Below, piece by piece: positions 35,491 to 44,473 of a stretch of DNA of 64,000 nucleotides. Location of the stretch: contig NZ_JAABOO010000003.1 in assembly GCF_010671605.1 (NCBI RefSeq), forward strand, positions 561,993 to 625,992, written 5' to 3'. Each line of letters starts with the position of its first letter. The first letter of the stretch is position 1. The notes under the pieces were generated by a model, which worked only from the letters and a program-made list of their open reading frames with translations, was not told where the DNA came from and searched no databases. The stretch comes from Leptobacterium flavescens (lineage in GTDB: Bacteria; Bacteroidota; Bacteroidia; Flavobacteriales; Flavobacteriaceae). The translations under genes were made by a program, and so were the position numbers.

Positions 35491-35518
35491 AAATTGTTAT
35501 GTCTAGATAATGTTGCAT
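35417..35518 (-). CDS. Arginine-rich leader peptide of the arginine operon
   Basis: A 33-codon ORF (ATG 35518, TAA ending at 35417) found by reading the leader upstream of the operon. It begins MQHYLDITISKL and ends LRSPRSIRRRP: five Arg codons lie among the last ten (codons 24, 27, 29, 30 and 31), just before the stop. Short ORFs ending in a run of the regulated amino acid are the hallmark of transcription attenuators. The complementary helix recorded at 35398-35490 encloses these codons. The peptide itself is probably not functional. Confidence 0.75.
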   Translation of the reverse strand: MQHYLDITISKLENSVPALVVALRSPRSIRRRP

Positions 35519-35563
35519 TCGTTTTTCTGATAGGAAAATAAAATGATCTTCCCGTTTGTGGGT

Positions 35564-35593
35564 ACAAAGTTTAGAAAAAAAATGGAAAACAAA
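35564..35593 (-). promoter_or_regulatory. Possible promoter of the arginine operon
   Basis: On the minus strand, TTTG (35593-35590) is followed after 16 bases by TAAACTTTG (35573-35565), close to the Bacteroidota consensus TTTG-N17-19-TAnnTTTG but with three bases instead of two in the second element. Transcription from here gives a leader of about 230 bases before the GNAT gene, covering the leader peptide. It is a motif match only. Confidence 0.35.
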
Positions 35594-35609
35594 ACAATTT
35601 TTTCTGTTA

Positions 35610-36956
35610 TTATTTTATCAACGGGAGGTTTTTTTGTTTTTTAACTGCATTTAATTCGTAGATCAAAAAGCCGTAAACTACCAGATATTCTATCGCCAGC
35701 AGCCAATAGTTTTCCTTAAAGCCCGGAATAGAATAAGCGTAGTAACTGAGGATGATAACCAGGCTCCAGACCAGCGGGAAACGGTATTTGGTAAAAACCG
35801 AAAGTATAAGAAGGGTGGCAATATACCAGGGGTGAACCGTTGTCGAGATAAAAAAGTAAAAAGAAAGCCCGAGTAACATGGCGGTGATCAATTTCTGAGT
35901 ACTGTCGTTCTTTCTGAGGAAAGCCATCCCCGTAAGGAAAAGAATAACCACAAAGGGACTGATCTTTCCAACCGTTTTAATAATGTTATATCCTTTTACT
36001 TTAAAGCCTATTTCCTTGATGATATTGTAAATGCTGGCATTGAATTCGAAGTTGGTAAACCACAACCCGATCGTTTCGGAGTAATTATTGATAAAATCCG
36101 AAGAGAGAAAAGGGAGGAACAGCAAAATATTTACAAGCCCTACAATACTGTAGTACACAACAGCTCTTTTCCATCCCAGTTTCTGAAGGAACAGGGGCAG
36201 GAATAAAAGAGGGATCAGTTTGATGGAAATAGAGCAGGCGAGAACGACTGCAGAGAATTTCCACTTTCCTGTTTGCAGAAGATATAGACTCCATACCAGG
36301 AAAAAGATCATAATACCTTCAAAATGCAGATTTCCGCTAAGCTCGGTTATGATAAAGGGGTTGAGGATATAGAAATAGATATAGTGTTTGGGAAGCTTTA
36401 GGTTTTCCAGGAGTTTCCCCCCGAAAAAGAGCGTTCCCAGATCTGCCAGAATAATAAGCAGGCGCATCACCACTACAGATCCCAAAATACTCTTTCCGGC
36501 AAAGATCCCGCTAATAATAAAACACAACTGGTTCAGAGGTGGATAATTGGTGTAATGCCGTGCACTTAAGGATCCCATACCTTCATGTAGCTCTGCAGCC
36601 TGGGCTATAGGTGCGGTACCCTCGGCAATAAGATCTTTAGGAAGATAGAGATAAGGATTCCAGCCGGCCAAAGCCATTCTTCCGTCCCAGATAAATCGGT
36701 AAAAATCCTGGGATAAGGACGGAATACTTACAATAAATACCAGTCTGAAGAGAATGGAAATTGCCGTTAGAAAACGCAGATCTGTTTTGGAGATCTGTAC
36801 CAGTTTGTAAAACAAAAAGAACAGGGCTCCGTAAAGACCGATAAGCTTGACAAAGTCAGTCCGGTCAAAATCATAAGCGAAACTGATATAAAAAGCAATA
36901 CAGATAACAGAAAACAGAACGGGAATCTTCCTGTATTTCAAGTATTCTGCTATCAA
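35610..36956 (-). CDS. GT-C-type membrane glycosyltransferase (GT87/mannosyltransferase-like)
   Basis: A 448-residue protein with about 11-12 transmembrane helices. The periplasmic loop after helix 3 carries FYRFIWDGRMALAGWNPYLY and HYTNYPPLNQL, the acidic/aromatic pattern of GT-C enzymes that use lipid-phosphate sugars. The sugar and acceptor are unknown. The frame opens with TTG at 36956 overlapping the stop of the upstream GT2 gene (TTGA); no ATG is near. It is the last gene of a three-glycosyltransferase unit. Confidence 0.72.
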   Translation of the reverse strand: MIAEYLKYRKIPVLFSVICIAFYISFAYDFDRTDFVKLIGLYGALFFLFYKLVQISKTDLRFLTAISILFRLVFIVSIPSLSQDFYRFIWDGRMALAGWNPYLYLPKDLIAEGTAPIAQAAELHEGMGSLSARHYTNYPPLNQLCFIISGIFAGKSILGSVVVMRLLIILADLGTLFFGGKLLENLKLPKHYIYFYILNPFIITELSGNLHFEGIMIFFLVWSLYLLQTGKWKFSAVVLACSISIKLIPLLFLPLFLQKLGWKRAVVYYSIVGLVNILLFLPFLSSDFINNYSETIGLWFTNFEFNASIYNIIKEIGFKVKGYNIIKTVGKISPFVVILFLTGMAFLRKNDSTQKLITAMLLGLSFYFFISTTVHPWYIATLLILSVFTKYRFPLVWSLVIILSYYAYSIPGFKENYWLLAIEYLVVYGFLIYELNAVKKQKNLPLIK

Positions 36957-38437
36957 GCTTTAGAAGTTAAAGACTTAAAGAAAACAAATCCGAAACCTAG
37001 GAACAACATTAAATGGAATGGGAATAATCCGAAATCATTCAACGGGATAGCGCTGTACATTCCGAAAAGGAAGTACAACATCAGACCTGCTTCCAGTAAT
37101 GTGTTTGCCGAGATATTCCTGCGGATGTATTTATTACCTTTCCAGGAATCTTTCAGGTTTTTTATGTTGAATTTAGGTGTTCTTACAAATTCACTTCGTT
37201 TTCCGATATGACCTTCCAGTACTGCAACAGAATTGTGCAGGGAGAAGCCCATAGCCACGGAGAAGAAAGTAAAGAACATCCGTATGTATTCCACAAATTT
37301 ATCAAAACCACTGCCCTGAATATTCTTATAGGTAAACCAATAGCATACAAAAAGAATAATGGTACTTACGATAAAGAAACTGGTAACATCGAAGAACCAG
37401 GCTAAGTGACCGTAAGTGTTCTTAATATAAAGCATCGGAATACTCAAAAGAGCTACCGTAAGTACACATAGGAACATCGTACTGTTGAGTAGGTGAAGTA
37501 CTCCGTGAATTTTCGTTTTAAAAGGAATGTTTTTGCAGCTCAGTACTTTCCATACCATTTTACGGAAGTTCTCCGCTCCACCTTTATTCCATCTGAATTG
37601 CTGTGAACGGGCAGCACTGATCACTACTGGTAATTCTGCAGGTGTCTCCACATCCTCCAGGTACTTGAATTTCCAGTTCTTTAACTGTGCTCTGTAACTA
37701 AGGTCGAGATCTTCGGTAAGAGTATCTCCTTCCCAGTTACCTGCATCTATAATACATTCTTTACGCCATACACCGGCGGTACCGTTAAAGTTGATAAAAT
37801 GCCCTTTGGAATTCCTTCCTACCTGCTCCAGGGTAAAGTGAGCGTCCAGGGCAAAAGCCTGGATCTTGGTGAGCAGGGAATAATCTCTGTTAATATGACT
37901 CCAGCGGGTCTGAACCACTCCGATCTCCTCATCTTTAAAATAAGGGATCGTTTTCCGAAGCCAATCGCTTTCCGGAAGGAAATCGGCATCAAATATTGCG
38001 ATGTATTCACCTTTGGCGTGAATTAAGCCGTCTTTAAGAGCTCCGGCCTTAAAACCTTTTCTGTTTTCTCTTCTTACGTGCTGGATATCCAGTCCGCTTT
38101 TGCTAAGCTCAGCTATCTGAGCAGCAGTTGAGGAAACAGATTCATCGGTAGAATCGTCAAGAACCTGTATTTCGAGTTTATCTTTCGGATAATCTATTTT
38201 AGAAATATTGTCGAGAAGGCGTTCTACCACATATAATTCGTTGTAGAGGGGTAATTGTATGGTTACATACGGAACCTCATTCGGATTTGTCAGATCGAAT
38301 TTTGGGGCCTGCTGATCCTTCTTCTTAAAACCGAGGTAGTTGATAAGAAGATTAAGCTGCGCCAAACTATAGAAAAAGATGAGTATCAGCGCAATGCTAT
38401 AAATCGTTATAATTATGAATGCTATGGTCAAGTTCAT
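36953..38437 (-). CDS. Processive-type family 2 glycosyltransferase, cellulose-synthase-like
   Basis: A 494-residue membrane glycosyltransferase. The GT-A domain follows one N-terminal helix: LPLYNELYVVERLL, VLDDSTDES, the metal-binding IFDADFLP, TLTEDLDLSYR, and the QQFRW (QxxRW) acceptor motif; three or more helices follow. The sequence is like ceramide glucosyltransferase- and mannan-synthase-type GT2s. The product could be a glycolipid. It is coupled to the GT2 gene upstream (TAATG overlap). Confidence 0.8.
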   Translation of the reverse strand: MNLTIAFIIITIYSIALILIFFYSLAQLNLLINYLGFKKKDQQAPKFDLTNPNEVPYVTIQLPLYNELYVVERLLDNISKIDYPKDKLEIQVLDDSTDESVSSTAAQIAELSKSGLDIQHVRRENRKGFKAGALKDGLIHAKGEYIAIFDADFLPESDWLRKTIPYFKDEEIGVVQTRWSHINRDYSLLTKIQAFALDAHFTLEQVGRNSKGHFINFNGTAGVWRKECIIDAGNWEGDTLTEDLDLSYRAQLKNWKFKYLEDVETPAELPVVISAARSQQFRWNKGGAENFRKMVWKVLSCKNIPFKTKIHGVLHLLNSTMFLCVLTVALLSIPMLYIKNTYGHLAWFFDVTSFFIVSTIILFVCYWFTYKNIQGSGFDKFVEYIRMFFTFFSVAMGFSLHNSVAVLEGHIGKRSEFVRTPKFNIKNLKDSWKGNKYIRRNISANTLLEAGLMLYFLFGMYSAIPLNDFGLFPFHLMLFLGFGFVFFKSLTSKA

Positions 38438-39126
38438 TATTTCAAACTGTATTTAAAGATCCATCCTAGTATCTTCGCGGCAGCAAAGATAGTACCTTTT
38501 ACGGTTCCTGAAACTTTTGAGACACCAATTCTCTTTTTGTAGCGTACCGGTATTTCTGTATATGTTAATTTTTTCTTAATGGCCTTTAATTGCATCTCCA
38601 CGGTCCAACCATAGGTTTTATCTACCATCCCGAGGAATAGGAGCTTTTCATATTTGATAGCTCTGAAGGGTCCGAGATCGGTAAATTTTGCGTTAAAAAA
38701 AATTTTCATCAGGAAGGTTGCAAGCCAGTTTCCGAACACCTGTTGAGGTGTCATGGAGTCTTTTTCCCTCAAATTTTTCCTTCGGGCCCCTATCACCATA
38801 TCAATATCATCTTCGATAATAGGCTTTACGATCTTGGTAAGTTCTTCAGGGTAATCGGAATAATCGCCATCGAGAAATACAAGAATATCGGGTTTTTGAG
38901 CCTGACCGGCAATGTAATCCATCCCCTTTAAACAGGCATAGCCGTAACCTTTTCTGTCTTCCGAAAGAACCGTAGCTCCGGCCTTTTTCGCAACTTCCGT
39001 CGTGTTATCTGTAGAATTATTGTTGACAACAATTACTTCATCAACAATATCCGGAATTTCATTTATGACGTTACTTATAGAATCCTCTTCGTTAAAAGCA
39101 GGAATAATGACTTTAATTAATGTCAT
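38437..39126 (-). CDS. GT2 glycosyltransferase, dolichyl-phosphate-mannose-synthase-like
   Basis: A 229-residue soluble-type GT2: VIIPAFNEEDSISNVI, VNNNSTDNTTEVA, VFLDGDYSDYP (DxD-like) and the FTDLGPFRAIKYEKL element typical of DPM1-like enzymes. It would charge a polyprenyl phosphate with a sugar, the donor form used by GT-C enzymes such as the one at 35610. Its ATG overlaps the stop of the small MORN gene by 4 bases. Confidence 0.8.
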   Translation of the reverse strand: MTLIKVIIPAFNEEDSISNVINEIPDIVDEVIVVNNNSTDNTTEVAKKAGATVLSEDRKGYGYACLKGMDYIAGQAQKPDILVFLDGDYSDYPEELTKIVKPIIEDDIDMVIGARRKNLREKDSMTPQQVFGNWLATFLMKIFFNAKFTDLGPFRAIKYEKLLFLGMVDKTYGWTVEMQLKAIKKKLTYTEIPVRYKKRIGVSKVSGTVKGTIFAAAKILGWIFKYSLK

Positions 39127-39605
39127 TTGAGATCTGATAAATTATTGTCACGCCTAAAACTCCTAAAATCAAACCACTCGTTTATTTTCTTACCGTTCTT
39201 ATACTTCTGAGCGGATTTGAGTTTTTTGTTCATGTATTTTAAGCAATAACCGTTTTTTGTTCCGTTCCTGAGCTGGCATTTGTGGTCTATTTGTCCCTTA
39301 TTGTCATAAAAGAGCCACCAGTTATTCATTTCATCGGCGGTGTAATGCCCTTCCATGTCTAACCTGCCATTCTCGTCGTAAAAGTACCAATAATTTTCTT
39401 TTTTGCCCTTTTTAAAATGCCCTTCTGCTTTTAGTTTACCATTGGGATAATAGAATTTCCAATAGTCTGTTTTAGCATCGTTCAGCACCCATCCTTCAGC
39501 TTTCTTTTTACCGTTTTCATAGTATTCTTTCAGATACATTTTCTTGTTTGCACCCGAGTTGAAAACCAGAAATGAAACGATAACAAGAGCATATTTAGAA
39601 AACAT
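39123..39605 (-). CDS. Small exported MORN-repeat protein
   Basis: A 160-residue protein with a signal sequence (about 1-18) and four to five MORN-like repeats (YYPNGKLKAEGHFKKGKKENYW and similar) of about 23 residues. It is the same repeat family as the protein at 5376-6245 but much shorter. It is the first gene of the glycosyltransferase unit. The role is unknown; it may be a scaffold or envelope component. Confidence 0.7.
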   Translation of the reverse strand: MFSKYALVIVSFLVFNSGANKKMYLKEYYENGKKKAEGWVLNDAKTDYWKFYYPNGKLKAEGHFKKGKKENYWYFYDENGRLDMEGHYTADEMNNWWLFYDNKGQIDHKCQLRNGTKNGYCLKYMNKKLKSAQKYKNGKKINEWFDFRSFRRDNNLSDLK

Positions 39606-39654
39606 GGCACACTTTTTTACCTAATTTAGACGAGGATAGTCCTCTTTACTAACA

Positions 39655-41250
39655 TTATTTACGATTTACAAGGTCCATCAGGTTTACATCGTTCCCTAAA
39701 AGAACTTCATTAGGATTGATCCTTCCTTCCTGAGATCCGTTTTCCAGTTTAAGAACACCTCTTGGGCAAACTGCAGAACAAATTCCGCATCCTACACAGG
39801 AAGCACGTACAATATTCTCACCTTTCTGAGCATAAGCACGAACATCAATTCCCATCTCACAGTAAGTAGAACAGTTACCACAGGAAATACACTGTCCCCC
39901 GTTGGTTGTAATTCTGAACTTGGAGAATAAACGTTGTTGTATTCCGAGGATAGCTGCCATAGGGCACCCGAACCTACACCATACACGGCTTCCCAGTATC
40001 GGGTAGAAACCGGTACCGATCACCCCGGAGAAAATACTACCGATTAAGAAACCGTATGTACTTCTCAGGTCGTTGGCTTTGAATAAGAATATTTTGGAAT
40101 CACCACTTGTATAGTGAAGAGCTACAAAAGCAAGAATAATAACCAGGTAACCGATCGCTCCGTATCTGGCATCTTTCTTCAGCTCCTGACGCTTAAAGAT
40201 CCAGATCAATGCAAATAACACAGTAAGGAATACCGATACTCCGATAAGGAAAGTATTCTTCGTAAGCCAGTATTTGCTGGTATCATGCCCAAGATAGGAA
40301 TGAACCACGGCTGTTGTAGTTACGATAATAAATACGAGTACGCTATGGATCACCCATCTTTCAACCTTCCAGGCAAACTTGCTCTTATCGGAAAGCTGAC
40401 GGAAAGAATCTCCTGCAGTTTCGGCAAGACCTCCGCAACCACATACCCAGGAGCAGTACCATCTTTTACCGTATTTATAGGTCAGGATAGGTGTGATGAT
40501 AAAAATAGAAGCGATCCCGAAGATCAGCAGTGCCAACCCGATATTTCCGGCATTGACAAATTCTTTTATCCTGTATCCTTCAAAATTGTAATAGTTAAGG
40601 GGCCATACATTCTTCAGGTCGTAATACGGAAGTTTAAAAGTATCTGTGTTCAACCTTGCCATTAATTCAGGAATAATGAATGCAAAGGCAGTCTGGAAGA
40701 ACATCACACTCCCGGTACGAATTACCTCGTATCTGTTATGTCTGTATTTCCACATAAATTTAATCCCGAAAGCAAAGATGGCTACCGTATAGAGTGTTCC
40801 GTAAACAAACCACTGACTGGCCGGATTTCCGCTTAAGAGACGACTTAAAGGATCGAAAACAGCTATAACACCTGTATTGTCACCGTCTTTTACCAGACCC
40901 AGATACTCAGGGTAAAAATAGAGAACTACATAAAAACCGGTAAGCAGGATACCTGCTATCCATCCGAGGAATCCACGGTTGGAGATAGATTTAAAAAATA
41001 CTCCGTTATTCTTGATCCCTTCTGCAGTATTTCCATACAGACCATAAGAAAAGGCAATAGTACCTATGGTTATAGCCGATAAGGAAATGGTTAGCCAAAG
41101 GGCTTTATGAGGAAAATTAATATTAAATGCAGCTAGAAGAAGGATTCCTAATCCGGTTACCCCGAGAAAGGTAGCAAACTTTTGCATCAGGCTTAAATTA
41201 GTCGGCGCCGGACTTGTCAAGGACATGCTCTGTTCTACGTTATGTTTCAT
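39655..41250 (-). CDS. Membrane polyferredoxin (NosR/NapH/CcoG-like)
   Basis: A 531-residue protein with about nine transmembrane segments and four Cys clusters: YCSWVCGCGG, VWCRFGCPMA (NapH-type CxxxCP), then two 4Fe-4S binding sets CISCGNCSTYCEMG and CVGCGICSAVCPRG near the C-terminus. It would carry electrons across or along the membrane. The FMN-binding domain of NosR is missing. It lies 16 bases downstream of the FAD oxidoreductase gene, so the pair likely forms an electron-transfer unit; the acceptor is unknown. Confidence 0.82.
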   Translation of the reverse strand: MKHNVEQSMSLTSPAPTNLSLMQKFATFLGVTGLGILLLAAFNINFPHKALWLTISLSAITIGTIAFSYGLYGNTAEGIKNNGVFFKSISNRGFLGWIAGILLTGFYVVLYFYPEYLGLVKDGDNTGVIAVFDPLSRLLSGNPASQWFVYGTLYTVAIFAFGIKFMWKYRHNRYEVIRTGSVMFFQTAFAFIIPELMARLNTDTFKLPYYDLKNVWPLNYYNFEGYRIKEFVNAGNIGLALLIFGIASIFIITPILTYKYGKRWYCSWVCGCGGLAETAGDSFRQLSDKSKFAWKVERWVIHSVLVFIIVTTTAVVHSYLGHDTSKYWLTKNTFLIGVSVFLTVLFALIWIFKRQELKKDARYGAIGYLVIILAFVALHYTSGDSKIFLFKANDLRSTYGFLIGSIFSGVIGTGFYPILGSRVWCRFGCPMAAILGIQQRLFSKFRITTNGGQCISCGNCSTYCEMGIDVRAYAQKGENIVRASCVGCGICSAVCPRGVLKLENGSQEGRINPNEVLLGNDVNLMDLVNRK

Positions 41251-41266
41251 GACTTTTATTACTTTA

Positions 41267-42556
41267 TTATGCGTTTGTTAGTGTTTGAGAGTTGAAGTGT
41301 TGTAAAATTTCGGCTTCATGCCTGGCAAAGAATTCCGGATCGAAATTGGCCTCAGCCAGATGGTTAATGACGTAATCCACATCTCTTTTTTCGGTTAACC
41401 ATTTATCAAAGACTTCGTGACGCATGCGTATTCCGAAGTTATTGATGCCTAAAAACTCATTAGTGTCTTTATGATAGGAGATCCTGATACATTTCTTCCC
41501 ACCTTCATGCTCCCAGTAAAATTGTTTTTCGTATTCCTGTGGTCTGGCAAATACCCAACCATAGGTCTGATATTCTATATCGAGGAACTTGGCAGAATTA
41601 AACCAGTGTCCCGGTTTGTATTCTGTGCGGTTCCCGCAAATGGTCTGAGCCACCGTCTCTCCCATCATTCTTCCGGTATACCAAACAGCTTCTATAGGTC
41701 TTCTCAATCCGATAGCTTCATGCTGCTGGGCACAATCGCCAATAGCATAAACATCGGATATATTGGTCTCGAGATGACGATTTACCAATACGCCTCTGTT
41801 TGTTTCGATAGCCGAATCCTTCAGGAAGTCAATATTAGGAGATACTCCGGCAGTAAGACCAACAACCTGACATTCTATAGTTTCTCCTTTATCTGTTGTG
41901 ACAGCCCTGGCCCTTCCGTTCTCATCGGCAAGAATTTCCACAAGATTGGTATCCAATCTGAGGTCTATATGATGCTCGCGGATATGCCTGTTGATCATTT
42001 CCGACTCTCCGGCGGGCAGTACTCCGTTCCAGAAACTGGTCTCACGTACAAGGAAGGTTACAGGAATATTTCTCGAAACCAGCATTTCTGCCAGCTCGAT
42101 CCCGATAAGTCCGCCTCCCACAATTACAGCTCTTTTGGTTCCGGGAGTGTGTTTTTCAAGGCTTTCAAGGTCCTGTTTGTGATACATTCCCATAACTCCA
42201 TCCAAATCCTGACCCGGCCAGCCAAATTTATTGGGCTTGGAACCGGTTGCGATAATAAGTTTGTCATAACTCATCTTATCGCCATCGGCAAAATGAAGTT
42301 CCTTATTAGTGGTGTCTACCTGCTGAACAAAACCGTTTTTCAGTTCGATGCGGTTCTTTTTCCAGAACCAATTCTCATAGGGCTGGGTATGTTCAAATTT
42401 CATATGCCCCATATATATGTACATCAAAGCAGTTCGAGAGAAAAAGTAATCGGTTTCTGCTGAGATGATGGTGATTTTTTTATCGGACAATTTTCTTATA
42501 TGTCGTGCAGCGGTAACGCCTGATATTCCGTTACCGATAATAACAATATGCTCCAT
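41267..42556 (-). CDS. NAD(P)/FAD-dependent oxidoreductase (NirB/rubredoxin-reductase-like)
   Basis: A 429-residue pyridine nucleotide-disulfide-type flavoprotein. FAD motif VIIGNGISGVTAARH (4-18), NAD motif AVIVGGGLIGIELAEML (about 147-163) and the second FAD contact VYAIGDCAQ (about 271) are intact. The redox-active CxxxxC of disulfide reductases is missing. It likely passes electrons from NAD(P)H to the polyferredoxin encoded 16 bases downstream. The upstream spacer is a 226-base divergent region. Confidence 0.85.
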   Translation of the reverse strand: MEHIVIIGNGISGVTAARHIRKLSDKKITIISAETDYFFSRTALMYIYMGHMKFEHTQPYENWFWKKNRIELKNGFVQQVDTTNKELHFADGDKMSYDKLIIATGSKPNKFGWPGQDLDGVMGMYHKQDLESLEKHTPGTKRAVIVGGGLIGIELAEMLVSRNIPVTFLVRETSFWNGVLPAGESEMINRHIREHHIDLRLDTNLVEILADENGRARAVTTDKGETIECQVVGLTAGVSPNIDFLKDSAIETNRGVLVNRHLETNISDVYAIGDCAQQHEAIGLRRPIEAVWYTGRMMGETVAQTICGNRTEYKPGHWFNSAKFLDIEYQTYGWVFARPQEYEKQFYWEHEGGKKCIRISYHKDTNEFLGINNFGIRMRHEVFDKWLTEKRDVDYVINHLAEANFDPEFFARHEAEILQHFNSQTLTNA

Positions 42557-42782
42557 AATTTAATTACAATCGTTGCGTATTAAGTCGATTCTAAAGTTAA
42601 GAACTTAATCCAATGATTTAATTTAGAATTATTATAAATAGAGTAAAATTGTAAGTAATAAATATACTTACCGTACGCCCAAACCGATCCTTAGCACCTA
42701 ATTAAGAGTCTCTTAAAATTTTGTTATTATTTGTAAGTATGTTAAGAAAATCAAGACCCAAGGGGGGATAAATTACAAAGTC
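42557..42782. other. Divergent intergenic region, no gene seen
   Basis: This 226-base AT-rich spacer separates the FAD oxidoreductase operon (minus) from the DUF547 operon (plus). It must hold both promoters. A TTAAG-AA-CTTAA near-palindrome lies at 42597-42608. No promoter matches the Bacteroidota consensus well enough to call. Confidence 0.4.
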
Positions 42783-43487
42783 ATGAAAAAAATCTTAACC
42801 CTGGGTTTAATCTTATTTATTAATATGAGCTTTGCTCAGACCCAATTGTTTTTTGAGAAAGCAGATGCTTTTTTTAAGACCTATGTGAGTAATGGAAAAG
42901 TAGATTATGCTTCCATTCACAAATCCCCTGAAAAACTTAACGAGATCCTGGAGATCGCTAATAAAGTAAGTGTATCCAAAGATGATGCAAATACTTATCA
43001 GGCCTTTTGGATCAACGCATATAATATATCTGTAATAAAAGGAATTATAGATAAATATCCGACAAACTCTCCATTGGCCAATCCCGGTTTTTTCGATAAG
43101 ACCAAGCACAATATTGGCGGGAAGAAAATAATCCTTAACGATATAGAAAATAAACTGCTAAGAGCTCAGTTCGATGATGCGAGATTTCATTTTGTACTCG
43201 TATGCGGAGCTCTCGGATGCCCTCCGCTGATCGATGAAGCTTACCTTCCGAATACTTTGGATGCGCAGCTTACACGTCAGACGAAACTCGCTCTTAACAA
43301 CCCTAACTTTATTAAAGTTAAAAAGAATAAGGTAGAGGTTTCGGAAATTCTTAAATGGTATAAAGGAGATTTTGTAAAGAAAGGACAATCAGAAATAGAT
43401 TTTATCAATAAGTATCGCGATCAGAAGATACCTGCAGGTCACAAACTGGGTTATTACTCATATAACTGGACCTTAAACGCTAAATAA
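42783..43487 (+). CDS. Exported DUF547-domain protein
   Basis: A 234-residue protein with signal peptide (1-19, ending SFAQ). The DUF547 pattern is visible: AFWINAYNISVIKGIIDKYP, then RFHFVLVCGALGCPPLIDEAYLP and the ILKWYKGDF segment near the end. Conserved Asn and Cys (CGALGCP) suggest an enzyme or ligand site; the domain's activity is not known. It is the first gene of the plus-strand operon. A second DUF547 protein is encoded at 47431 on the other strand. Confidence 0.85.
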   Translation: MKKILTLGLILFINMSFAQTQLFFEKADAFFKTYVSNGKVDYASIHKSPEKLNEILEIANKVSVSKDDANTYQAFWINAYNISVIKGIIDKYPTNSPLANPGFFDKTKHNIGGKKIILNDIENKLLRAQFDDARFHFVLVCGALGCPPLIDEAYLPNTLDAQLTRQTKLALNNPNFIKVKKNKVEVSEILKWYKGDFVKKGQSEIDFINKYRDQKIPAGHKLGYYSYNWTLNAK

Positions 43488-43511
43488 TTATAAACCGAAA
43501 TAAAACGAAAA

Positions 43512-44435
43512 ATGAAAAAATTAACACTAATCATTACTTTATTATTCCTTGCAGTAGTTCAAACGGGTTTTGCTCAGCAAGACGATGATACACAAACCAG
43601 AAGTAATCTTATAGAGTTTACCCCTTCAAAACTGTTGTATCAGAACCAGTGGGATATCAAATGGTTCAACAATTTGTTTACTACAACTACATTTGTAAAT
43701 GAAGACGGAGATAAGTTCAGTACTGGCGGACGTCAGAACTTCTTCACTTCTACTTTTGAGATCTTTCACGGAGTATCTAAAAACCGAAGAGTAAACCTCG
43801 GGGTAATTTTTGAAGTAAGATCCAATACAATTGGCGGAAGAGGTGTATTTGATGTATTTAGTTTTGACGGAGAAGACGGGACTGCCAGATCCGGTATTAC
43901 TACCATCGCACCTTCTATCAAATTCCAGCCGTTTAAAAACATCAGCAACTTCTCTATTCAGAGTTCCTTCTTTATTCCGTTGATCGATAACGAGGTAGAG
44001 AACGGTGTATTCCTTGATGAGAAGAGTTTTGTTTGGCAAAACAGATTCTTTTATGACTATGTTTTCCCAGGAAATAAATTCCAGGTATTTTCTGAACTGA
44101 ATACGGAGTTTAACTTCGGAGAGACCCGTGTATTCGACAATATCGGAACCAGTACTATCCAGGGAGGTTTTGCCAATGAAAGCCTTAGATTGAGTTCGGG
44201 AACATTCTTCAGTTATTTCCCATCTCAAAGACTTACTTTACAGGTATTGGTTCAGCAATTCTTTCTGATCGACCTTGGAAATAATTTTGATCAGAATTTC
44301 TCTGCGGCAGGAGCCGGAATAAAATATCAATTGACCGACGAGTTGAGTGTGGAAACTCTCTATACCAATTTTTTCAGGGCCAGAGATGCTAATACAGGCC
44401 AAACATTTAACATAGGTCTTAGAGTAATTTTATAA
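43512..44435 (+). CDS. Probable outer-membrane barrel protein
   Basis: A 307-residue protein with signal peptide (1-22, ending GFAQQ). The mature chain is a series of amphipathic strands with many Phe and Asn residues (FFTSTFEIFHGVSKNRRVNLGVIFEVRS), ending with hydrophobic residues GLRVIL. This suits an outer-membrane beta-barrel. The family is not recognised. It is 24 bases after DUF547 and 38 bases before the GH113-like gene in the same operon. Confidence 0.65.
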   Translation: MKKLTLIITLLFLAVVQTGFAQQDDDTQTRSNLIEFTPSKLLYQNQWDIKWFNNLFTTTTFVNEDGDKFSTGGRQNFFTSTFEIFHGVSKNRRVNLGVIFEVRSNTIGGRGVFDVFSFDGEDGTARSGITTIAPSIKFQPFKNISNFSIQSSFFIPLIDNEVENGVFLDEKSFVWQNRFFYDYVFPGNKFQVFSELNTEFNFGETRVFDNIGTSTIQGGFANESLRLSSGTFFSYFPSQRLTLQVLVQQFFLIDLGNNFDQNFSAAGAGIKYQLTDELSVETLYTNFFRARDANTGQTFNIGLRVIL

Positions 44436-44473
44436 GTTTACCCTTAAATTAGGGGCTTTATTCAAAATTGCAT

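Noticed and set aside
41471-42463. A 330-residue plus-strand reading frame
   Set aside because: It lies wholly antisense to the flavoprotein gene, which has intact FAD and NAD motifs; its own translation has no domain or signal and is rich in Ser and Phe as expected for a shadow frame.
42597-42608. TTAAG-AA-CTTAA as an FNR- or CRP-type operator
   Set aside because: It lacks the TTGAT/ATCAA or TGTGA/TCACA half-sites, and such AT-rich inverted repeats are expected by chance in this spacer.
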